DNA of 64,000 bases from Viscum album (GCA_963277665.1 OY728128.1:1350372356-1350436355), one strand, 5' to 3'. Positions 1 through 12,476 are shown, counted from the stretch's first letter. Translations and numbers: made by a program. The notes: generated by a model not told the origin, from the sequence alone.

Positions 1-480
1 AAAATCCGTATTGAAGTCTTTTCATTTTAATTGTGGTATGGGTAATGGTTTTAACATCCCCTTATACATTTTTATTTTAGCCTTAACTTTCTGGTATACC
101 AATAATAAATATACAAACTCTATGATATCTCCCTTTGTGTCATCCCACTATAAATACTCTTTCAAATATTTATACATCTCCATACTTCCCGGATGAATAG
201 AGAATGAATAACTGTGATTTTTCTCTAAATCTCATTCAAATATGGTATGTATAGAACACATACATGGTTACTTAACCTTATCATTCCATTATGATCAAGG
301 TTAAAATTAGGAACATTTATAACCTTCTTTTTTAGCTCTATATCTTTCTTCTATTCCTATTTAATCTTCACTTAAATAGATGATTGAAAATTTAATTTGG
401 AAAGATAAGATTTTTCCCTTCCATAACAGTTTCCAAATCCATGATTTTCAAATCTAGAAATACTGGATCTTTTGTAATTC
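1..480 (-). pseudogene. Element Y integrase, N-terminal zinc-binding part (broken, truncated by window start)
   Basis: Integrase would join element cDNA to host DNA in the nucleus. The minus-strand translation of about 115-200 contains SIHPGS followed by MEMYKYL and a stop inside the segment that normally reads YWW, then WDD. This is the second histidine region of the H2C2 zinc-binding domain of Ty3/gypsy integrases, just after the RNase H and linker. The catalytic core and chromodomain would lie to the left, outside the window. The frame is broken by stops, so this is a fossil. Confidence 0.65.
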
Positions 481-499
481 TCATCAAAGAGAATATAGC

Positions 500-1000
500 A
501 TAACCTTTCAACTCAAAGCATCAGCCACCGTATTCTATTTCCCTAGGTGGTAATGTATTAGGGAATCATAATCCTTAATCATCTATAATCATCATATTTG
601 GAACATATTCAACTCATTCTTTGTGAATATATACTTTAAAATTTTATAATAAGTATATATATCACACTTTATCTATAAAGATATTTCATTCATTTCATTA
701 ATAGAAAAGTTACTACAATTAAATCCAAATCATGAGTTGGGTAATTTTTCTCATGAAACCTCAATTTTTATTATGCATAATACATAACCATATTATTTTT
801 CATAAGAACACATCATAATTTCTTCTTGTATGTATTACTATAGATTAAAAAACCTTCTCCACTATAGGGTAATATCATCATAGGTGTACAGACTAACCTT
901 TTTTTCAATTCCTTGAAATTTTTCTCATATTCATCTATCTAGAGGAACTTTTCCCCCTTCTGAGTTAACTTGGTCAGAGGATTAGATATTAATGATAAAT
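500..1000 (-). pseudogene. Element Y RNase H region (broken)
   Basis: RNase H removes the RNA strand during element reverse transcription. The minus-strand reading near 840-910 gives a PYSGEGFLIYSNTYKK-like stretch, which matches the start of gypsy RNase H (usual form: F..YSDAS..G) with the catalytic aspartate replaced by asparagine. It follows the reverse transcriptase in the expected order. Several stops and at least one shift separate it from the upstream domain. I cannot place its far end exactly. Confidence 0.5.
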
Positions 1001-1770
1001 TATCCATAAATAGTCAATAATATCTGGATAAACCAACAAAACTATGGATCTCAGTAACTATGGTTAGTTTGGGATAACATTAAATAGACTCCATCTTTGA
1101 TGTATCTACTAATTTACACACTGTTGAGATTATATTACCCAAAAAGGAAACCTTATGAAGCCAAAAATCACACTTTGTAAATTTTTTATATAGTTTCTCC
1201 TTCATTAGGGTCTTTAGTAAAATTCTAAAGTGGTCTTAATTATCTTACTATCTCTTTGAATAGATAATAATATCATTTATAAATACTACTGTAAAATTAT
1301 CAAGGTAATCTCTAAAGACTCTTTTCATTAAATCCATGAAGATGGAGTGGGAATTATTAAGACCTAATGGAATCATTGTATATTCATAGTGTCCATAACT
1401 TTTAAGGAATGTTGTATTGGCTATATCCTCTTTATTTACCTTCAATTGATAATATCCAAAATGAAGGTCAATCTTGTAAAATTATTGAGCTCTGCATTGT
1501 TGATCAAACAATTCATCAATACGAGGAAGATGATACTTTTTATAAAATTTGATATTGTTTAGATACTAATAATCAATTAAAATACATATTGATCCATATT
1601 TTTTATAAAAAAACAAGTTCACCCCAAGGTGACATTCTTGGATGAATGAATCCCTTGTCAATATTTTCCTGGAGTTTCTTATTCAATTCATGTAACTCAA
1701 TCCGGTCCATTATATAGGGATTATTTGAAATTGGTATGACACCACATATGAGTTATATTGAGAACTCAAC
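1000..1770 (-). pseudogene. Element Y reverse transcriptase (broken)
   Basis: Reverse transcriptase copies the element RNA into DNA. On the minus strand, 1770-1600 reads like the conserved start of the gypsy enzyme (DKGFIHP then SPWG), and the open stretch 1445-1248 contains YGHYEYTMIPLGL and VVFINDIIIYSK. The latter is the catalytic box, normally F-x-D-D, here with the first aspartate changed to asparagine, so the protein would be inactive even if the frame were open. Stops and shifts interrupt the region. Confidence 0.8.
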
Positions 1771-1899
1771 ATAACATATTTTTGGAATGCTAGGAAACTC
1801 TTCCATAAATATATAAAAAAATTCTTTCACAATGGGAATATAATTGATTTCAAGTTTCTGCCTAACCATTTGTGATAAACACCCATTATAAATGGGAAT

Positions 1900-2340
1900 T
1901 AAGACTCATTCCATAGATGTTATCTCCATTAGAAGTTCTTAATTATCATTACATTGATAGATGATCATAGTTTGGTTTGTAATATAAAATATAACTTACC
2001 TTCCTTGATAATTTATGTGGGATTTATGTAGATAAAGTATATCCATGCTCAAGATAACATCAAATTAAACTGTAAGAAGTATGATAAGATTTGTAAGAGG
2101 CACATTCTAGAAAATGAAAACCAAAGAGGAATCATATAATTGAGATGAAATCATCATACCATTAAAGTTTTTCACTTCTAATTATACTATAATTATTTTT
2201 TTGGAATCTGGATACCCATATAAAAATAATTACATATGAAAGAATGGGTATATCCATAGTCAAATAATACATTAGCAGTTCTAGAGTGGATGGTAAGTGT
2301 ACCTTTCACCATGTAATTATCTCACCCTATGTCAAAAATA
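1900..2340 (-). pseudogene. Element Y aspartic protease region (broken active site)
   Basis: Retroelement proteases cut Gag-Pol into mature proteins. Minus-strand translation near 2310-2230 gives ANVLFDYGYTHSFI, the usual pre-catalytic and catalytic segment of plant gypsy proteases (normally LFD-S-G-A-T/S-HSFI). The catalytic triplet D-S-G has become D-Y-G. The segment sits between the zinc knuckles of Gag and the reverse transcriptase, as expected. Stops follow shortly afterwards. Confidence 0.6.
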
Positions 2341-2399
2341 GTGATTGGATGATATTTACACTTATCTTATGGATTAAGAGTATATTATAATATATCATC

Positions 2400-3430
2400 G
2401 TTATTAACCCTCATATTTAGGCATTCATTAGCATAATACCCAAAATTCATTCATTTGAAACACTTGATTATGGGTGCAGTATTATATAGAGCTTTCGCTT
2501 TATTTGTATTATTAGAAAACTTCTTTCCATAGCCTCAAAATTTATCAACTCGATGACCTTTCTTTACATACTTAAAACATTTAATATTACCCTTAAGATA
2601 ATTCCATCCATTCCTCTTCTCACACTTTGAGAATAAAGTAAATATCATATTCTTCTCTTCATGGTTCTTATATTTTCTTTTGAATCCCTTTTTTCTATAC
2701 TTATTAAAACCATGAGATTGGTACATAACTCCAACCTCTATTTCCACCTTGATAGCACATCAAAAAATATCTTCATAGCTAATGAAGTCTCTTATGGACA
2801 AATCCCTTCATAGATTTAGTTTTAATCCACTGAAAAATCGATCAACCTTACTTTTAGGTTAGATGATAATACCAGAAGCGTACCTCATAATACTTGTAAA
2901 ATTTTCCTCACAGGTACCAAAAAATTCATAATTCTATTTATTTAGCTCAAGGAAATCCTTATCTATATTCATATAAAGAATATGAGGAAGTTACATATAA
3001 AAAAATAAGTTCCTAAACTCATCCCAATCCATGGAATCAATTTCATTATGTTACCTTAAATTTTTTATAAGATTCCACTATTGATTTGATTCAGCTTCCA
3101 AAAGGTAGACAACCAAAACGAATTTTTCATGTTCTAAACACTGTATAACGAAAATTATTTTTTGGTGGTGTGGGTCAATTTCTTAGTAACTAGTGGGTTA
3201 GATGTACCACTGATAAAATGTGGATATTGCCTCATGAAATACTCAACAGAATGTTGTTACCTTCTTTTCTCAGTTATAAATATAGCTTGATTTATAGCTT
3301 GAGATGTTTTTATGAGCATGTAAATTATATTTCTTATTCTAGATCCCATAACTTTAAAAATTTTATGATTAAAATCATTTCATTTTCTATCACACTCATC
3401 ATTTACATGGTTCCTTCGGGTTTCATCCAT
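2400..3430 (-). pseudogene. Element Y Gag with decayed zinc knuckles
   Basis: Gag forms the virus-like particle and binds element RNA. The longest open piece (2747-2535, 70 codons) carries a C-x-x-degenerate knuckle followed by IKCFKYVKKGHRVDKF. The pattern is C-x2-C-x4-H-x4-C with cysteines replaced by tyrosine and phenylalanine. A further knuckle-like segment lies near 2470-2405 (GYYANEC). Upstream, 3230-2760 has weak Gag core similarity broken by stops. The start codon cannot be placed with confidence. Confidence 0.6.
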
Positions 3431-3940
3431 TGACTAAAACCAACAAGAATTGTTTAAGCAATAATAGTCATAGGTGGGAACCACATAATCCTGAAGAATA
3501 ACATATAGGATATAAAAATCATGGAACCTTATTTTTAATATATGAAACATTAGGTTTATCCTAGGTTATTCATACTCATCATCTATTTAAATCCTTCATG
3601 ATTGTTTATAAAGAGTTTGTGGATTTCCTAAACATATCCCACAGGAGTGTCATACCAGGTGTTCAGGAAATCTTATTTCCATGTACCAGGTGATTATTGA
3701 GTCTATATCAATGTTAATTTTTAAGATTTATTACCCCTAGGTACCTATATTCTAGATCCACATCTACTTATAGTATCCAAACATGTTTGTAATTTCTTGG
3801 AAACCACTTGTTTAATTCATTACTAAAATTCCAGGAAATTTTCCTATACTTTGACTCATACTTAAACTTATCTTAATATATTTCCTTGGGGATCTCAATA
3901 ATGTATTCTCATCCTAGTTTAGAAAGGATAACTAAACCTA
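3430..3940 (-). other. Element Y 5' untranslated leader
   Basis: This stretch lies between the primer binding site and the first recognisable Gag sequence on the minus strand. It is noncoding in both directions, with only short shadow frames. Plant elements of this type usually have a leader of a few hundred bases here. Confidence 0.45.
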
Positions 3941-3953
3941 TCCTCTAATACCA
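3941..3953 (-). other. Element Y primer binding site, Met-tRNA type
   Basis: The minus strand reads TGGTATTAGAGGA, one base from the common plant site TGGTATCAGAG complementary to the 3' end of initiator Met-tRNA. It lies two bases inside the LTR edge at 3956, the spacing seen in elements B and L in this window. Confidence 0.75.
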
Positions 3954-3955
3954 AA

Positions 3956-4510
3956 TATAGTGACCTAGGATTATCATACATAGGTATTACATCTTTTTTT
4001 ATGAATATTCATTACCTTACACAAACACATTCTAGATGATTGTAATATTTTGGTTCTTTTGGAAACATGGAAACACAAACAACTGGTCCATAGGTAAACC
4101 ACATTTACTCACACTATAAAATTAATAAATATAAACCTTCTTATACATATCATACATAATAAATTTCTCCATAACCTATGGAAAAGAATCATAACAACGG
4201 GGGATCTCAGATTCTTAGTAAGGTTAAAAAATGGAGATTCATAAGCATAACATAAATATAATGGTATGTAAACATGAGAAAAACGTTTTGAAACCATACC
4301 GTGCATATCTAACATCATAATATTGAGTCATGGAATGAATATTGACAGTTCATAAGACATGAATCATAAAGAAATAAAATAATATGATCCATGAGAGAAT
4401 AACATTGGCATAAGACATAAATTTTTAACAAACACATAAGCACTAAACATATTATGTCAATAAAACCCAAAAAGACATTAATAACATGTTAGTCTTGAGA
4501 AAATCACTCA
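3956..4510 (-). repeat. Element Y 5' LTR, 3'-terminal piece
   Basis: This is the end of the Y LTR, separated from the rest (16588-20716) by element B. The edge reads TATAG on the plus strand where an intact end would read TGTAA, a decayed TG/CA terminus. It carries the family motif near 4199-4224 (reverse complement of CTTACTAAGAATCTGAGATC), which corresponds to the TACTGAG...CTCACCC island found about 240-500 bp from the end of the other LTR families here. Confidence 0.7.
4506..4510. repeat. Target site duplication of element B, left copy (ACTCA)
   Basis: ACTCA precedes the first TG of the B 5' LTR and recurs at 16583-16587 directly after its 3' LTR. A perfect 5-bp match fixes both borders and shows that Y was the target. 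Confidence 0.85.
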
Positions 4511-7473
4511 TGTAACACCTCATGGTTTTAAAAATAAATATTGAGTACATTTTATAATCCAAAAGTTAAACTCAACTATCCTCTTCTATGTTATGAATTT
4601 CAAAAAATGGTCATCTTGAGTTGTGATCAGAAAGTCATTTGGAGTCTGATAGAACAAACTTTATTTTTTTGGTTAAAAGTAACATATCCTTATGATTAGT
4701 AATATGAATAGTAATATGAACCTAATGAATAGTAAATAATAATATTATTTTATTTTCTTAAGGCAACAAGATAATGAGATCTTAATTAATTTTTCAATGT
4801 GATATAAAACTAATTGCACCTTTAAAATTGTTTTTTTTAAATTCACTGTGACTTTATTTAAAAATTAAATTAATAATATCTAGAAAATTAATTTTTATAA
4901 ATTAAGTTCATTTTTTAATTCTACACGTTGAAAAATGGTAGGAGTAAATTTTTGGGATTTTTCTGAAATTTTAGAATTTTTGATGAATAGTGAAATACTA
5001 TAAAATACTGTATATACAAATTATCAGTTAAATACACTATTTATGACATCATAAGTGATGTAAGGACACTTGGTTTGAACTCACATGAACTTATTACTAT
5101 TAGGGGTAACATTAAACAACACTATTGTTCTTCTTGAGGGAAATAATAAAATAATGAATTAAATATTCAAAATTTACCCCTCTCCTCCAATATAAAAACC
5201 CCTCACCACTCCCTCTTCTCATCACTCCTATAAGCCTTGAATCTCCTCAAAGTTCTTCCAAAATAGCTTCCCTAGTTACTCCCCACTACCAGGAAGATAT
5301 TTTTCTTTCCAAAAGACCAAAATCCCTTCCCTTAAGGAGGTTCTCGAGGAAGTTATTTCAAGAGGTAAAGCACCTTTCTTTTTCTTTTAGTTTCATTTAA
5401 ATTTATCTTCTTTTTTTATCCTCTCCTCACATCCTCTATACAAATGACCATGATAACTCTAGTATCATATATATACTTTGTTTATATCATGTGAATAGAA
5501 GAACAATCATCAATATTCTTACTCCCTAACTTTTATTTTTATAAACGAAATCAATGTCCATGAGGTTCAAATTTATATACCTTTGTGGACGACGAAGTTT
5601 TATTTTTCAATAGATCCTTAATTACTAGTCATGAAACCATATTGATGGTTTAAGAAAACTATAATATATTTATTATAACCTAGTTAATATTTAGGAACCA
5701 GTATATGTACATATTATTAATTTATATGACAAAACTAGTTTATGATAATCCAAATACCGCCAAATAATTGAAGTGATTATCATCTAATGATTCATACTCA
5801 TTCCATGTAATCAAATGATAGAAATTTCCATTAAAAATTATTTATGTTCATAAATAATATTTAATTTAAATTCTGGATATTTACATTCATTCCACTTCAT
5901 TACTTAAAAACAAGTGAACCGAATATGAAAATAAAGGAAACGAACACTCTGGAACGACGAAATTCCATACAATAACTTATTAATAAAGACATAAATGAAC
6001 TAACCAGAATTGTGATAAAATAAATACATGTCTAATAGTTTCTAAAATAAGTTATTAATAAGTATAATTTCATATTCCAGGAGCTTAAGTACAAGAGCAG
6101 AACACGTTCGTAGTTAAGGTAAGGATTTTCTCACCCGAACTTCCATTTTCATTCGGGTTACTTTTATTGTCTAATTACCTCAATGAAATTATTATATATT
6201 GTTATGTACTCCTCATAAATTATGTGTGATAATTCTATATATGTACTCCAACTAGAATCCTTACCTATTTTATGGATTGTTACATGTTTTAAATGAAACT
6301 TTCAAAACTATTTTCAAAATACAAGCCCGATTCAAGGGAATTTCTCAAATTCATATCTATTTACAAGGGCACTCTATAATAGTTTTTTTCAACCATTGTC
6401 TTTATAAAAACACTCATTTTATTATGAAAATATTATCTTACTTCACTTCAGGTTTTATACAATTATTTTCCAAAAGGACTCTTCTTTTCAAAATAGAAGA
6501 GTATTTATCTCAAGATTTCTTAATGATTTTATAAGTGTATTTTCGTTTAATTCAATTCTCTTGTTGATTCTTATGTATTATTGGGTTTAATAATTTATGA
6601 ATTCATCTACCATATTTGATTTAATGGTTTATTACTAACCCTATTTTGGATGATCTATCCTAAAACCATTCACCATATTACTCAGAATGGTTAGTGTTTT
6701 ATGTTTAATGATTGGGGAAAGATAGTTACAATTCATATGATAGTTTCAATATGAATGTATATGATGTTTATGTTTATACCCACTAATATGAGGAATGAAT
6801 TGGACTTATTATATGATGGGTGGGTCTCGCTATATCCCCTCGATGCATCAGTAGGTCTCATGAGACAAATAGACGTGGAATTGGCAGAGGCCTTTCCCAA
6901 TGTGTTATATAGATTTTGGTCGAGGCCTTAATCATTAGATGTCTTGGCTGAGGCCTTGAAAAAATGTTTCAGATTGTTTAGAATATGTACTTACCTCATT
7001 ATCAAGATAGAAATTTAAAATTTGTGTGGTTATTCGACTAGTATAATACCCATGATTATGTTTCATTATGGCATTATTTACTCGGCTCATATTCCTGCCA
7101 TAATGTGTGCAAGTTTATTATTAAAGTCATGTGTTTTCAATTATGCACCATGTCTTATGTTTATTCTATATTCCACTATATTACCTACTCTTACTGAGCA
7201 TTTGATCTCACCCCTTTCTTATGTTTCATTTTTCTCAGGATATGAAGAAGTAAATTATGAATGACTTGCAAGCATAATCTAGGATACATGATGTTGCTAG
7301 TGTAATAAATTAGTGTTGTATTTCCCTTCTTGATGTATTGTTAAACTTATTTATGTATCTTGTTTTTAAAATCTACTAAACTACATGGTCCTTCTAGATT
7401 CATATTCCTTGTATGTATGCCAATGTAATCAAATAATGCATCGGCTCCGGGCAACTGGGGTTGGGTCCTTACA
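4511..7473 (+). repeat. Element B 5' LTR (2963 bp)
   Basis: It starts TGTAACACCT and ends CCTTACA, directly before the primer binding site. Its start aligns with 12491 on and its end with the segment ending 16582. It holds a U3 motif near 4965-4995 (TGATGAATAGTGAAA), a TATA box at 5191 followed by pyrimidine-rich sequence, and the TACTGAG...CTCACCC island at 7190-7214. It is AT-rich, with one short run of GC-richer sequence near 6830-6960. Confidence 0.9.
5191..5198 (+). promoter_or_regulatory. TATA box of element B 5' LTR
   Basis: TATAAAAA is preceded by a pyrimidine stretch (CCCCTCTCCTCC) and followed by CCCTCACCACTCCCTC, a typical plant core promoter arrangement. It is conserved in the 3' LTR at 13161. 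Transcription would start about 30 bp downstream. It lies about 680 bp inside the LTR. Confidence 0.65.
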
Positions 7474-7475
7474 GT

Positions 7476-7487
7476 TGGTATCAGAGG
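7476..7487 (+). other. Element B primer binding site, Met-tRNA type
   Basis: TGGTATCAGAGG lies two bases after the LTR end at 7473. It matches the plant initiator Met-tRNA 3' end complement used by many Ty3/gypsy elements and primes minus-strand DNA synthesis. Confidence 0.9.
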
Positions 7488-7973
7488 AAGTTTAGTAGAA
7501 AACATGGAAACCAGATTTCGAAAACATGGATTAGGGAAGAGTCCCTATGATAGTTTTGAGGATAAACATATATGAACATCCTTGTATTTTGGTAAGGAAT
7601 ATATTATGTGGATCTTTCAAAAAATACAACCATGTCTGGATACGAGTAGGTAGAGGTGGCTCTGGCATAGATGTATCTAGGGGTAAAACCCAAAAACACA
7701 GATTTGAGCTAGACTCAAATGGGAACTGGTGCACGACAACAAGCCTTGTTATACTCTTGGTTATGACACTCTTGGGGTATATGCTTAGGATAATTCACAT
7801 TTTCATTACAATCCATTATAAAGGATTTAAATGTGAAATTTTCCTCAAAGAAACTATTTTTGTGATTATGAGATTATCCATGCCTAGGATTTCAATTTGT
7901 GCTAAGTATTTGGTTAAGTTAAGATTATGAATTTTTATTCATAACGTAATCTAGTGTATTCCATTATCTAGAA
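7488..7973 (+). other. Element B 5' untranslated leader
   Basis: This lies between the primer site and the Gag start. It contains a 127-codon open frame (7547-7930) with no recognisable domain, hydrophobic near the middle, overlapped by another frame on the opposite strand. I treat that frame as chance. The leader would normally hold the packaging signal, which cannot be seen from sequence alone. Confidence 0.55.
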
Positions 7974-9050
7974 ATGTCACCTAGTGGAAGTAATGGAAAT
8001 CACATGAATGCATCTGTTCCCTATAGGGATTTTCCTCTGATTCAAGATAATGATGTTGGATCTGGTGTTGTGACTGGTGTTGAGAAACTCATAACCATAC
8101 TGGGACAACTTACTCAAGTTATGAATAATAACCTTACCCGTATAGAGTATCCGGATCCACCATGTGGAGGAGCTATGCTAGATCGGTTTATGCGACAACA
8201 GCCTCCATCATTCAATGGGACTACAAACCCATTTGTAGCTGAGTAGTGGATAAGTTCCCTTAAGAAGATATTTCTTGCTTTGGGATCTAATGAAAGAGAG
8301 AAGGTTTTCATGGGAGTTTATCGTCTATCGGGAGATGCGGATCAATGGTGGTCATTAATCCAAAACACAAAGGATGAGGAAGAAATATAAGATATGTAAT
8401 GGAGAGATTTTAAATAAATCTTCCTATAGAAATACTTTCCTCATGAACAGATAGCAGATATGGAGAGACAATTCATGAATCTGAAGTAGAAGGAAGTTGA
8501 TAATTTTTCACAGTACGAAGCTCACTCCACAAGGTTAGCAAGACATGTTGTGGACTATATAAGAAATACAAGGAGAAAAATTGATCAATTCTTTGATGGC
8601 CTAAATCCATTCCTCCAATGGGCACTGGTATCCCGGAGTTTTTCACCATATGAGGATATAGTTTCATGTGCTATCAAGACATAAAAATAATTCTCTAAGT
8701 ATTATGACTTAAAGGGAAACCAATAAAATAATAGGGTTGTATAAAACATTGGGAAAGGAAATAAGGAAATAGGGAAGAAGGTAAGATTTTAATTTCCACT
8801 CTGTGATAATTGTGGAAGGAAACACACTGGTGAATGCTTAAAGGGAAAAGGAGTATGCTACAAATGTGGTCAGAAAGGCCATCTTGCTAGTGATTTCAAG
8901 GGGAAGAAAGAGTCAATTAATGTTCAATTCTATAATTTTCTGGATATGGGACACTATGCTAATGATTTTACAAATCATCAAGGAAATATGCAATAGAAAA
9001 TGAAAGGGGATCACGAACAAGATTATGTGATCACAACTACAAAGGTTGAA
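7974..9050 (+). pseudogene. Element B Gag (broken by stops)
   Basis: Gag builds the element particle and binds RNA. The frame starts at ATG 7974 (MSPSGSNGN) and stays open to 8243. The same frame continues through stops with recognisable Gag core: WISSLKKIFLALGSNEREKV, RLSGDADQWW, and YFPHEQIADMERQF. Near 8810-8890 there is a double zinc-knuckle region: first CDNCGRKHTGEC, then CYKCGQKGHLASDF, the last cysteine being replaced by phenylalanine. The stop at 8244 lies where related proteins normally read a codon before WI. Eight or more stops lie in this frame, so no full Gag can be made. Confidence 0.8.
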
Positions 9051-9450
9051 GTTCCGAATGACGCGGTGGAAGGTACTTTGATCATTTCATCAAACTTAGC
9101 CAATGCTTTATTTGATTTTGGATCATTGAATCATTTAATATCTTCCTAGTTTTCTAATAAAATTAGATATTTCCAATTTGATTTAATAAGGTAATTGTTA
9201 GTCAAAACTTTTAAGTAAAGTATCATTGCAACAGAGTTTTGTGAATCAGTTCCCACTAGGGCACATAAATGTTCTTTATCTACTGATCTCATTGTCATAT
9301 AGATGATTGAATTTGATATTATCCTCGTTATGGGTTTGATTTTAGACCCTAATGCTAAAATTTATTTTAAGAAGAAATAGGTTACAATTTTCGATGATGA
9401 TAATGAGTACCTTATCTTTAGAGAAGAAACGTCACCACCTGATTCTTAAC
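9050..9450 (+). pseudogene. Element B aspartic protease region (active site lost)
   Basis: In the same frame as Gag, 9095-9150 reads NALFDFGSLNHLIS, the protease active-site segment of plant gypsy elements, with D-S-G changed to D-F-G. Downstream fragments (FDIILVMGLILDPNAKI) correspond to the flap-to-end part that normally contains the GMDWL motif. Stops at several points and the loss of the catalytic Ser codon make it inactive. A frameshift separates it from the reverse transcriptase. Confidence 0.65.
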
Positions 9451-9513
9451 TAGATCCATCCCCCAGTAGCTCAACTAAATTCAATTATCGGGGAGGAAGA
9501 GAATAAAATAACT

Positions 9514-10260
9514 ATGGGTGGGGAAGATAATGTTCAAATAGAAGATTTACCTATTGTGCAAGAATATATTTATGTCTTTCCAGAGGATTTACCTGGACAT
9601 CCTCCAGAGCGGAAAATTGTTTTTTCAATTAACTTAATTCCAGGTTCAAGGTCCATATCAAAGACCCCTTATAGAATGGCCACTGTGGATTTAGTGGATC
9701 TAGATAAACAATTAGGGGAATTGAGTGATAAAGGATTTATTCACCTTAGCGTTTCTCTATGGGGATCCCCTGTTCTTTTTGTTAAGAAGAAATATGGGTC
9801 TATGAGGTTGTGCCTTGATTACAGTAAAATCAATGCTATTAAAATAATGAATACGTATCATTTTCTAAGAATTGATGATTTATTTGATCAACTTCATGGA
9901 GCCCAATATTTTACTAAAATTGATCTTCAATCTGGATATCATCAGTTACTTTTAAGGAAATAAGACATTCCAAAAACAGCATTCTGAACCAGGTACGGGC
10001 ATTATGAGTTTACGATAATTCCTTTTGGACTAACTAATGCACCATCGGTTTTCATGGATTTTATGAATAGAGTTTTCAAGCAATACCTTGAGGAATTTGT
10101 GGTGATGTTTATTGATGATATTCTAGTGTACTCTAAAATCTATGAAGAACATGAAAATCACTTGCGCACTATTTTGAAGACTCTAAGAAGAAATGAATTA
10201 TATGGGGAGTTTAGAAAGTGTGATTTCTAGCTCTAATCAGTTTCCTTTCTGGGCCACATT
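9514..10260 (+). pseudogene. Element B reverse transcriptase (broken)
   Basis: An open stretch of 149 codons (9514-9963) carries the N-terminal and palm motifs: [68 protein letters not shown] and SGYHQL. A stop at 9961 is followed in the same frame by [17 protein letters not shown] and [14 protein letters not shown], so the catalytic F-I-D-D box near 10106-10117 and the upstream catalytic aspartate (KIDL) are both preserved. More stops occur near 9985 and 10228. The M at 9514 is not a true start; it only marks re-entry into the pol frame after the shift. Confidence 0.85.
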
Positions 10261-10900
10261 GTCTCTAAGGATAGAATATATGTAGATCCTGTGAAGAAAA
10301 AGGTTGTGCAAGAATGTCCTACTCCAATAAATGTAACTGAGGTATGTAGTTTTATTGGTTAAGTAGGTTATTATCGGTGTTTCATTCAAAAATTCACCCT
10401 TTTGTCCAACCCAATGACCAAGATCACGTGAAAAGGGGATAAGTCTATATGGACAAAGGAATGTGAAGAATGTTTTAAAGAATTTAAGAGGAGGTTAGTT
10501 AATTCTCTAATCCTAACCCTACTGTTGGTGAATGATGGATTTTTTATCTATAATGATTCATCAAAGAAAGGAATTGGTTGTGTTCTTATGCAGAATGATA
10601 TAGTGATTTTCTATAAGTCTAGGCAGCTAAAAATTCATGAACAAAACTATCCAACTCAGGATCTTGAGTTAGCAGTGGTAATCTTTGATTTGAATATTTG
10701 GAGACATTACCTCTATGGAAAAAAATGTGAGATATATACAGATCATAAGAGTTTGAAATATATATTCTCACAAAAAGAACTCAACATGAGACAAAGGAGA
10801 TGGATTGAGCTACTCAAAGATTATGATTGAAGAATACACTATCACTCAGAGAAATAAAATAAGGTATTATATGCTTTGAGTAGAAAGGACCATGGAATTC
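10260..10900 (+). pseudogene. Element B RT connection and RNase H (broken)
   Basis: The connection part reads GHIVSKDRIYVDPVKKK and a decayed FIG-x-VGYYRCFI. RNase H follows in the open piece 10525-10830: [19 protein letters not shown] has asparagine where the first catalytic aspartate of YSDAS is expected. Further on come [34 protein letters not shown] (a second catalytic aspartate kept) and [14 protein letters not shown]. The region runs into stops after 10830. It belongs to the same frame as the reverse transcriptase. Confidence 0.75.
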
Positions 10901-10999
10901 TGAACAAGATGAGAGTTGAAAGGTATCCTATGTTCATGGATATAATAAAGATGGATATGGGAATTATCAAGGAAGGTAACACATCAAAACTTTTTCAAA

Positions 11000-12092
11000 T
11001 TGTTACCCAACCTTCTTTACTGGATAGGATAAAATGTCATTAGGCTGATGATAAGGATTTCCAAAAGAAAATTAAAGCTATAAATGATGGGAAGTTGACT
11101 GACTTCGCATATGAAGGTAGAGTTTTTAAATTAAGGAAGATGATTTGTGTTCTTGCTATTCCTAAGATAAAGAAGCAACTATTGGATGATGCTCATAGCT
11201 CTAATTTCTCTATACACCCTGGTAGCACAAAGATGTATTGAGATCTCTGAGAAAACTTTTGGTGGGACAATATGAAAAGTGAAATTTCTGAATATACATC
11301 AAATTTCCTGGTATGTCAACAAGTGAAGGATGAGAGGAAAAAGTCTCAGGGGGTGATGAAACTACTACCCATACCATCATGGAAGTGGTAGAACATTACG
11401 TTGTACTTTTAAACTAGACTCCCTAGGACATCCAGATAAAACAATTCTATATGGGTCGTTGTGGATCATATTACAAAGACAACTCACTTTTTCGAGATTC
11501 GAGAGGACTTCTCATTGGATCAACTTGCATGGATTTACATCAAATAAGTGGTAAAACTGCATAGAGTACCACTATCTATTGTATCCGACCGTGATCCTAG
11601 ATTCACCTTAAAGTTTTGGAAAAGTCTCCAACATGCTTTAAGAACTTAACTGAACTTCAGTACGTCCTATCATCCTCAAACTGATGGCCAATCTGAGCGG
11701 ACTATTCAGATGCTGGAATACATGTTGAGGGTATGTTCTATGGAATTAAAGGGAGGATGGGACCAACATCTTTCACTGGTTGAATTGTCCTACAACAACA
11801 GTTTCCACTCTAGTATTCGAATGGAACTATATGAAGCCCTTTATGGGAAAAGGTGTAGAACACCGGCACATTGGGATGAAGTTGGCGAGCGAAAGCTGCT
11901 TGGACCTGAATTGGTTGAAGAAATGGTGGAGAAGGTGAAAATCATTCAGCATCATATCAAGGTAGCCCAAAGTCAACAAAACAGTTATGTGGATACCAGT
12001 CGACCAGACCTTGAGTTCAAAGTTGGAGACCTGGTATTTCTACACATATCTCCATGGAATAAGGTCATGAGGTTTGGGAAGAAAAAAAGCTA
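11000..12092 (+). pseudogene. Element B integrase (broken)
   Basis: The H2C2 zinc-binding domain is recognisable at 11190-11340: SIHPGSTKMY, a stop, ENFWWDNMK, then CQQVK with the first of the two cysteines kept (LVCQQ). The catalytic core shows [26 protein letters not shown] and TSYHPQTDGQSERTIQ, so all three D, D, E positions appear present. The last open piece (11710-12093) continues with LVELSYNNSFHSSI, YEALYGKRCRTP and the C-terminal GDLVFLHISPW segment. Stops lie near 11239, 11251, 11389, 11545 and 11647. A shift follows near 12085. Confidence 0.8.
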
Positions 12093-12170
12093 AGTCCCAA
12101 GTATATTAGCACCTTAGATATCCATGATCGAGTTATAACTGTGGCCTATCGACTGGCACTTCCACCTACC

Positions 12171-12443
12171 ATGTCAAAAGTACAAGAAGTGTTTCTTGTA
12201 TCCCTCTTAAGAAAGTACATACCAGACCGTTTGCATGTACTCTCTTTAGAGGTGGTACAGTTGGAGGATGATCTTTCCAATGAGGAGTAGCCAGTAAAAA
12301 TATTAGATCGTAGGGAAAAAGTTCTATGCAACAAGACTACTCATCTGGTCAATGTACTATGGCGAAACCATAAGTATGAAGAGGCAACATGGGAACTGGA
12401 GGAAGAAATGAAGGAAAAGTATCCCCACCTGTTTTTGGCCTAG
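12171..12443 (+). pseudogene. Element B integrase C-terminus with chromodomain (frameshifted from the rest)
   Basis: After a frame change the sequence reads MSKVQEVFLVSLLRKYIPD, ILDRREKVLCNKTTHLVNV and LWRNHKYEEATWELEEEMK, ending at a TAG at 12441. This is the chromodomain tail of plant chromoviruses; in relatives it targets integration to heterochromatin by binding modified histone tails. One stop lies near 12288. It supports placing B in the Tekay-like group. Confidence 0.75.
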
Positions 12444-12476
12444 ATTGTAAAATTAAATTTCAAGGGAGAAATTTCT

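Noticed and set aside
7547..7930. 127-codon open frame before Gag in element B
   Set aside because: Sits in the leader, overlaps an opposite-strand frame, and has no similarity to known proteins that I can recognise.
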